From: Vitellaria paradoxa
Taxonomy: Eukaryota > Streptophyta > Magnoliopsida > Ericales > Sapotaceae
Assembly: GCA_019916065.1 (NCBI GenBank)
Contig: CM034241.1
Span: 19,421,541 to 19,485,540 of the forward strand
Length of the DNA stretch: 64,000 bases
Direction of reading: 5' to 3'
In this document: in pieces, positions 57,595-64,000 of the stretch
Layout: each line of letters begins with the position of its first letter
Position numbering within the stretch: the first letter of the stretch is position 1
Position numbers and translations under genes: made by a program
The notes under the pieces: generated by a model
Told to the model about the DNA's origin: nothing
Databases searched by the model: none
What the model saw: the letters and a program-made list of their open reading frames with translations, nothing else

Positions 57595-60282
57595 TGGGTT
57601 CACTGTTTTCTCAATTATCCTCTTTATCTCCCTATTGGCTAATTCAGCTTGACCATTAGTTTGGGGATGATAGGCTGTTCCCACCTTGTGAACTACCCCA
57701 TATTTTTCATTAACAAACCTACGGGTCTATTGCAAAAATGTGTCCCTCTGTCACTAATCATTGCCCTTGGCATGCCAAATCGAGAAAACACATTTTCCTT
57801 TAAAAACTTGATCACTACCCGATGGTCATTTGTTCTAGTAGGAATGGCCTCTACCCACTTAGACACGTAATCCACGGCCACCAAAATGTATCCATATCCA
57901 AAGGAATTCAAAAATGGCCCCATAAAATCCATTCCCCAACAATCAAAGATATCCAAGACATAAATGGGGTGCAAAGGCATCATATTTCTCCTAGTTAGGC
58001 CTCCAAGCCTCTGACATCTATCACACGCAAGGCAAAATGCATGAACATCCTTAAACATGGTGGGCCAGTACAATCCACATTGTAAGATCTTGGCCACAGT
58101 CTTTTTGGCTGAAAAGTGTCCACCACATGCCAAGGTATGACAAAATTTCATCACACTCTGAAACTCACTATCAGGAATACACCTCCTAATGACTTGGTCT
58201 GGACAGTATTTGAAAAGATAAGGCTCATCCCAAAAAAAGAATTTCACATTCCTAAAGAATTTCTTCCTATCCAGCAAAGTCCAATGAGAGGGTATCATGC
58301 CTGAAGCCAAGTAATTTGCTATGTCAGCATAACAAGGAATTTGAGAAGACTCAATGGTAGACACAAGAAGTAAATCCTCATCTGGAAAGGTCTCATTAAT
58401 GGGAGGGGTCATAAGCTATCAAGTCCTGTGAGGAAGTCTAGAAAGATGATCCGCTACCACATTTTCCACCCCCCGTTTATCCTTAATCTCTAAATCAAAA
58501 CTCCTGAAGCAATAGAATCCATCTAATCAGCCTAGGCTTGGAGGTCTTGTTTGGTGAGGAGGTATTTAAGGGCATCATGATCTGTGTAAACTATGACATG
58601 TGAGCCAATCAAATAAGACCTAAACTTATCTAGTGCATATACTACTGCCAATAACTCCTTTTCAGTTGTGGTGTAATTCTTTGGGTGTCACTAAGGGACT
58701 TGCTGGCATTAGTATAATACATAGGTCTTTTATCTTTTCCTTTGGCCCAAGACTACACCTATGGCACAATCGCTGGCATCACACATCAATTCGAAAGGCA
58801 AAAGTCCAGTCAGGTGTCTGAATGATAGGAGCTGAGATGAGTAGCCTCTTCAATTTCTCAAATGCAACCTGGCACTCAAGGGTCCCAATCAAAAAGTGCA
58901 TCATGAACTAGAAGGTTACACAATGGTCGGACTATAGCACTAAAAGATGCAATGAACCTCCTATAGAAATCCTACATGGCCGAGAAATGATCTTACATCT
59001 TTCACACACCTAGGGGTTGGAAGCTTTGAATGATTTCTACCTTGGCCTTATCTACTTCACATACCCCTAGAAGAAACAACATGGCCTAGGACAATACCTG
59101 TGTCACCATGAAGTGACAGTTTCTCCCAATTCAACACTAGATTTTTCTCTTCACACCTTGTTAAACACCTTTTCTAGATTCCTCAAGCATGCCTCAAATC
59201 ACTCCCATACACAGTGAAATCATCCATGATACCTCAAGAAACTTCTCCACAAAATCACTAAAAATACTCATCATGCACCTTTGAAATGTGGCCGGCGCAT
59301 TACACAAACCAAAGGCATACGCCGGTAAGCAAGGTACCAAAAGGGTATGTGAATGTTGTCTTTTCTTGATCCTCAAGAGCTTATCTCGATTTGGTTATAT
59401 CCAGAATATCCATCGAGAAAGTAATAAATGGTTGTCCAGCTACCCTCTCTAAGACCTGATCAATAAAGGGTAAGGGGAAGTGGTCTTTCCTAGTCACGGC
59501 ATTTAACTTCCTATAGTCAATGCACATGCGCCACCCTGTCTGAATCCTAGGGGGCACAAGTTCATTGCTCTCATTCTTAACAACCGTAACTCCAGACTTC
59601 TTTGGAACAACCTGGTAGGACTCACCCATTGAGAATCAGAATGGGATATATGATCCACATCTAGGAGCTTAAGGACTCTCTCCTTTAACTACCTACCTTC
59701 ATGTTAGATTCAACCTCCTCTGAGTTGTCTCACTGGTTGTAGCCCCCTCCTCTAGATAAATGGAGTGTATGTGCTAAATGAGTGGGGCTAATCCCATGAA
59801 GGGCTGCCTATTGTCCAACCTAGTGCCTTCTTGTGTCTTTTCAACATCTCTACTAGCTTCTCTTCTTGGTCATTAGTAAGCTGAGAAGATATGACCACTG
59901 GGTATGACTCTTCCTCTCCTAAAAATGCATATTTAAGCTCACTAGGAAGAGGTTTCCTATCAGGCTTGGGTGGCTTGACAATGGAGGATCCAGGGTTGAC
60001 CATGTTTGGGGTAAGGTTTTCTATAGATTGGTCAGACTGCTCTATAGACATGATGGGTGCACTATCTAACCAATTCAACACCTCCAAGACATCTTCATCA
60101 TCAACCTCATCCCTATAATCTTTTCCATCTCCTAATGTCAATGCCTTCTCTAAAGGATCACCAACAAACTCCCTCTCAACATATTCCTCCGTAACTGTCT
60201 GAATCAAGTCCACCTCTCTTATATCCTCCTCTTCCTCTATGGGTTGCTTAGCAACTCTAAAGATGTTCATTTCAGCTGTCAA
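57595..60282 (-). pseudogene. Element I pol: RT, RNase H, integrase (truncated)
   Basis: On the minus strand, an acidic linker (60282-59788) carries KPLPSELKYAFLGEEESYPV. RT follows with WRMCIDYRKLNAVTRKDHF (59381-59629). Beyond a frameshift are FGLCNAPATFQRCMM and the catalytic MDDFTVYGSD near 59190-59230. RNase H ends with KDKRGVENVVADHLSRLP near 58440-58500. Integrase (58412-57595) has the His-Cys finger ([11 protein letters not shown], then [11 protein letters not shown]). Its acidic triad stands in [16 protein letters not shown] and [12 protein letters not shown]. Translation stops shortly after TVNP because the element is cut there. RT and RNase H are broken by shifts, while the integrase block is open for 239 codons. 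Confidence 0.87.
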
Positions 60283-62710
60283 ATTCCCAAGGAGATTTTC
60301 ATAAGACCATTCCTACAATTGATGACTGCATTAGTTGTTGCTAGGAAAGGTCTTCCTAAAATGACAGGAACAGGTGGAATGGAACCTTGAGGGGTAGGCT
60401 GAGTGTCTAAAACAATGAAGTCCACAGGATAGCAAAACTTATCAACCTGAATGAGCACATCCTCCAAAATGCCCCTAGGAATCTTAACCGACCTATCAGC
60501 TAATTGCAAGGTCACTCTAGTCGGCTTAAGTTCCCCCAAACCCAACTGTTGATAAACTGTGTAAGGGAGAAGGTTGACACTAGCTCCTAAGTCTAGTAGG
60601 GCTTGTTTCACCTTGTGCTCACCTATGACACATGCTATGGTAGGCACCCCTGGGTCATTGTACTTTGGTGGGGTCTTATATGAAGAATGGCACTAACTTG
60701 TTCTGCCAATGAAAGCCTTTTCTTGACACTCACCCTCCTCTTAACAGTACAAAGGTCTTTTAAGAACTTGGAGTAAGATGGAACTTGTTTGATGGCATCT
60801 AATAAGTGTAGGTTGATCCTTACTTGCTTGAAAACCTCAAAAATTTCAGAGTTTAACAACTCTTCTTTGACTTGCTCAATTGGCTTGGAAAGGTGGTCGG
60901 GGTTGGAAACCTACAACTTGTTCTCTCTCTTTATTCTCATCCTTATTTCTTCTCAACCTTGTTCTTTTTCATTTTCTCATTCTCTCATTTCTCACAACTT
61001 CTTCACCACATCATCATCATCATTTCTCTTTCCCTCATCATCATTTCTTCTCTTTTCTATTCTACTCTCTCTTTGTTCACTACTCTCCACTTTTTCACCA
61101 TAAACCATTCCTCTTTTATCATTGACCCTCAACAACCTCGGATCATCTGGTTTTTCAACTATCCTCCCACTCCTCAATGTAGTGATTGCTTGCACATTCA
61201 TGGGTTGATTTTCACCTAAAGTCTCTCCCATATGAACTTGACCCTGAGGGTTCTGGATGGTTTGTGAAGGCAATCTACCCTTTTCAGTTTGACTCTGACT
61301 TTGAATGAGCTTGGTCAATTGGTTCCTAATATCCTCAATGGCCCTATTGGTTTGCTCTTGATTCTTAGCAGTTTGATTGTTAATACCAATTTGACCTTGC
61401 ATAAACTGCTGAAGGGTATCCTCTAATGATGACTTCCTATATTGAGGTTGGAAGGAACTAGAAGATGGACCTTGTGGTTGACCTTGAGAAGGGTTTGAAT
61501 TGAATTGTGGGGGTAGGGTGCACTAGATGAATCATTCCTCCATGAAAAATTGGGATGATTTCTCAACCCAGGGTGATATTGGTTAGGAAGGGGAGGATGT
61601 CCTGACTGAGCTTGAGTTTGACTGGAGTATGGCTTAGGGAAATTGTGTGAGGTGTTTGTGTTTGAAGTTTGCCCATACAAAACTTCTTGAAAGCTGGAAC
61701 CGTGGGCATTCATCAGCTATGGTCAGGTACCTCACAAATGACACATCTCACCCTTTCACTTATCATGTTCACCTTCTTTGTCTCAAGTAACTCTACCTTC
61801 CTAGTGAGAGAAGCTATCCTAGCACTCAAATCGTCACTATCATTCAACCTTAATTTCCCGCTAGATTGTGCTTGGACTCCTCTAGACTCTAAAGGTGAAG
61901 GTGATGTTACCCAAGATTTGGTATTTTCAGCCAACTCTTCCAAAAACTCATAGGCTTCCTCAGCCGACTTATCAAGAAATTGACCATTACTCATGGTACC
62001 CACTAACTGTTTATGCTCAGATGGCAATGCATCATAGAAAAAACTACACAACCGCCAAATTGGAAATCCATGATGAGGACATGCATTACATAAATCTTTA
62101 AACCTCTCCCATGCATGAAAAAATGACTCACCGGTTGACATGAAAAATTCATGATTTGTTTTTGCATCATTAATGTTCTGTGAGCTGGGAAATACTTTTT
62201 CAAAAATTCGCTTGCATTTCTCTCCATGTGCCAATGGAGCGAGGTCTTAAGGAATTGAGCCATATTTTGGCCTTATCCTTCAAAGAAATGGAAACAACCG
62301 CAACCTTACGGTGTCTTCGCTCACATTTTGATCCATGCAAGTGGCACACACATCCTCAAACTCTTTCATGTATATGTATGGGTTTTCCGAATCCATGCCA
62401 TGAAATGTGGGTAACAATTGTATTGTGCCAGCTTAAAAGTGAAATTCCTCTGATTTAGAGGAAGATTATGCAAGAAGGGGTAGTTTGTCGCACGGGGTGC
62501 AACAACTCCCTCAATGGTCGTGCATCTAAAGGAGCTATGGCCTCCTGGCCATCTGCCCATTGTCTCCCAAATTTTCCATTAAATGCGCTAAATCAGTAGA
62601 AACAGATGATGATGGTGATTGTGGTGTAGATGATGTGGATGATGAAGTTAATGAAAACTCGATGAATTCCTCTATAGGTTGGTTGTGGATGCAAAATTGA
62701 TTGAACAATC
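60279..62710 (-). pseudogene. Element I gag and protease (broken)
   Basis: Gag begins near 62710 on the minus strand. Phrases such as ARPLRELLHPVRQ and HGFGKPIHIHERV are followed by the core 62234-61713: WERFKDLCNACPHHGFPIW, FLDKSAEEAYEFLEELAEN, then a knuckle start (VRCVICEVPDHS). A proline/glutamine-rich stretch (61423-61713) and NVQAITTLRSGR (about 61170-61205) lead to FLKDLCTVKRR. The aspartic protease (60279-60647) follows: ALLDLGASVNLLPYTVYQQL, then FIVLDTQ and VILGRPFL. The protease block is open for 122 codons and keeps its Asp. Four or more shifts or stops break the whole. The next frame (60282) overlaps the protease stop by a few bases. Confidence 0.82.
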
Positions 62711-62935
62711 CTACCGGACCTAAGATGCATGCACAAGATGCAACAAATGCACAAGCACAAGCAATTTATGAATGTTTACCAATGCTAACTTATTTCAAAT
62801 CAAAAACAACTAATGAAAATGGAAATTGATGAGGGAACAGATTACCCAACAAGTGTGTAATTCGTCGTTGGATAATGGTGGTGAGGATGAATCCGCCCAA
62901 ACTTCCCAAGATCGTCGTTCACCGTTGCTTAAGGC

Positions 62936-62953
62936 TCCCCGGCAACGGCGCCA
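62936..62953 (-). other. Element I primer-binding site
   Basis: Minus strand TGGCGCCGTTGCCGGGGA, the PBS typical of Athila/Tat elements, preceded by TTTT. It marks the LTR boundary at about 62959. Confidence 0.85.
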
Positions 62954-62958
62954 AAAAG

Positions 62959-64000
62959 TGCTTGCTCGATTCCAATGTATCAATATTGGCTCGACCCCAA
63001 GTGCAGGGTGTCTATTGAAGCACAATACCGGTGAGAACCGGATCGTGTCCACAGAGAGCCTTAGTAAAAATTAGTGAACAAACAATCTTGGAAAAGGTTT
63101 TAGACAAATTTTCAACCCCACAATGAATGATAGAGATTCAATTTGGTTTTAGAAATGGTTGTTTGGATAAAATGTTTTAAAACAAATTTAAGAAAACCTT
63201 GGATCCAAAACAAGCTCGTAGTGATTGACAATAAATTCAAGGATTCTACACCTAAAAAGGGTAGATCAAAAGATATCTAGATATAAAACCACTTAGAACA
63301 ATCCAAATCTGATTTGATAAGAAATTAAGAACAAAAATCTGCTGAGAATTCAAATCAAACACCTAATGGCATAGCTTATAGATCTTACATACAAATTCCT
63401 AGGACTAGGCAATTGCCATAGCAAAATTCTAAAAGAAAGGCATGATAATTCTATGTAGAAATCTGCTAACGTAAAGGCATCCATTAAACCATACAAAATT
63501 GGACGTAGTCTCAATTGAAATCTCAACTTGCAAAATCAATCAAGTCAATTCAAATCAAACATAGCTTTTTCCTTTAACACAATAGATTTCAACATTAAGC
63601 CCATTACCTTGAATTATTCTTGCAAATCAACTACCCGAAATTGCCTTGAATCCTAATGAGGAAACGGTCTACTCAACATCCCATCAAGAAGACAATGACC
63701 AATTAAAAAAGTCACGTAAATCCCTTCCCATAGAACCACTGCACAATTCTGATACAAGAATTCAAAGACATGAATGATCGCTGGCAATCACTTTCTCTCC
63801 CTCTACAATTCTCTCTCTTCTCAAAAGGAAAGCTTAACTGAGAAAGTAATGAATCTGTATATCCCTAACACCGACCTCCTTCATACATTATATATATGAA
63901 ATATAACCTCGTAAAAGTAACATAACTGCCCATTTCTCAAAAGCTGAATTTTCAGGATCTCGAATTGCAGGTGGTTCGAAACTAAAGGTTCGAACAGACT
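62959..64000 (-). repeat. Element I 5' LTR, partial (runs off the window)
   Basis: Over 1 kb of non-coding sequence beyond the PBS. In plus orientation it starts TGCTTGCTCGATTCC and contains CCAAGTGCAGGGTGTC, TGTCCACAGAGAGCC and a CT-rich region near 63790-63825. A pair of GGTTCGAA words (63972-63995) lies at the edge. Its arrangement parallels remnant J at 32347-33700. The outer end is not in the window. Confidence 0.75.

Larger units (their letters stand above)
57595..64000 (-). mobile_element. Ty3/gypsy element I, Athila-like, truncated at both visible ends
   Basis: Read on the minus strand: LTR part (62959 to window end), PBS, gag, protease, RT, RNase H, integrase. The integrase frame runs out at about 57595, straight after EKTVNP, so the 3' end of the element including its 3' LTR is missing. 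The right-hand LTR continues beyond the window. The pol order RT-RNase H-integrase is Ty3/gypsy. The PBS sequence and gag phrases (ACPHHGF, FLDKSAEEAYEFLEELAEN) match the Athila group. Confidence 0.88.

Noticed and set aside
60789..61219. Overlapping plus-strand frames with hydrophobic, membrane-like products
   Set aside because: They are antisense to the charged gag-protease linker of element I, and three frames are open at once because of CT-rich composition.

Overview
The window looks like plant nuclear DNA, probably from a eudicot with a repeat-rich genome. The evidence is AT-rich non-coding sequence, Ty1/copia elements primed by initiator-tRNA-Met, a Sirevirus-type copia, Athila-like and chromovirus-like LTRs, plant L1-type LINEs with zinc-knuckle ORF1 and zf-RVT tails, RTE-type LINE remnants and a TRIM. 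I could not support any intact host gene. No long ORF lacks a retroelement explanation, and nearly all coding sequence is transposon coding carrying stops, frameshifts or deletions.

Layout, left to right. (1) 1-1152 is plain non-coding DNA. (2) 1153-~6430 is a 5'-truncated L1-type LINE on the minus strand. (3) 7028-16928 is copia element A. A related element B (11742-16854) has landed inside A's 3' LTR, so that LTR is split in two. (4) 17655-17966 is a 312-bp TRIM on the minus strand. (5) 18293-20676 is a probable 2.4-kb solo LTR (H), followed by the 3' end of an RTE LINE. (6) 21171-32037 is element F, a Sirevirus-like copia with ~0.8-kb LTRs, a decayed gag-pol and an extra env-position ORF; a 1.87-kb solo LTR (G) sits inside its RNase H. 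(7) 32038-39387 holds an Athila-like LTR remnant (J), an RTE RT fragment, an L1 RT fragment and featureless DNA. (8) ~40960-54968 is an old 5'-truncated copia (D) broken twice, by element C (41319-46632) and element E (47064-52448). A ~275-bp segment at 39388-39660 recurs at 54970-55244, directly beyond D's 3' LTR. (9) 55245-57594 is non-coding. (10) 57595 to the window end is a minus-strand Athila-like Ty3/gypsy element (I), truncated in integrase on the left and running off the window in its LTR on the right.

Target-site duplications (perfect or one mismatch) fix the boundaries of A, B, C, E, F, G, H and the TRIM. Relative order is therefore readable: A before B, D before C and E, F before G. 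LTR pairs differ by roughly ten positions for A, eight for B, ten for C and seven for E (counted by eye). Many lesions are G-to-A or C-to-T changes. These include repeated Asp-to-Asn changes at catalytic sites and CAG-to-TAG stops, consistent with decay of methylated, silenced copies. I found no convincing new biological system. The most distinctive observations are the nested architecture, the TRIM, the shared GGGCGCCC-type word arrays in unrelated LTRs, the parallel catalytic Asp-to-Asn changes, and the duplicated segment abutting element D.
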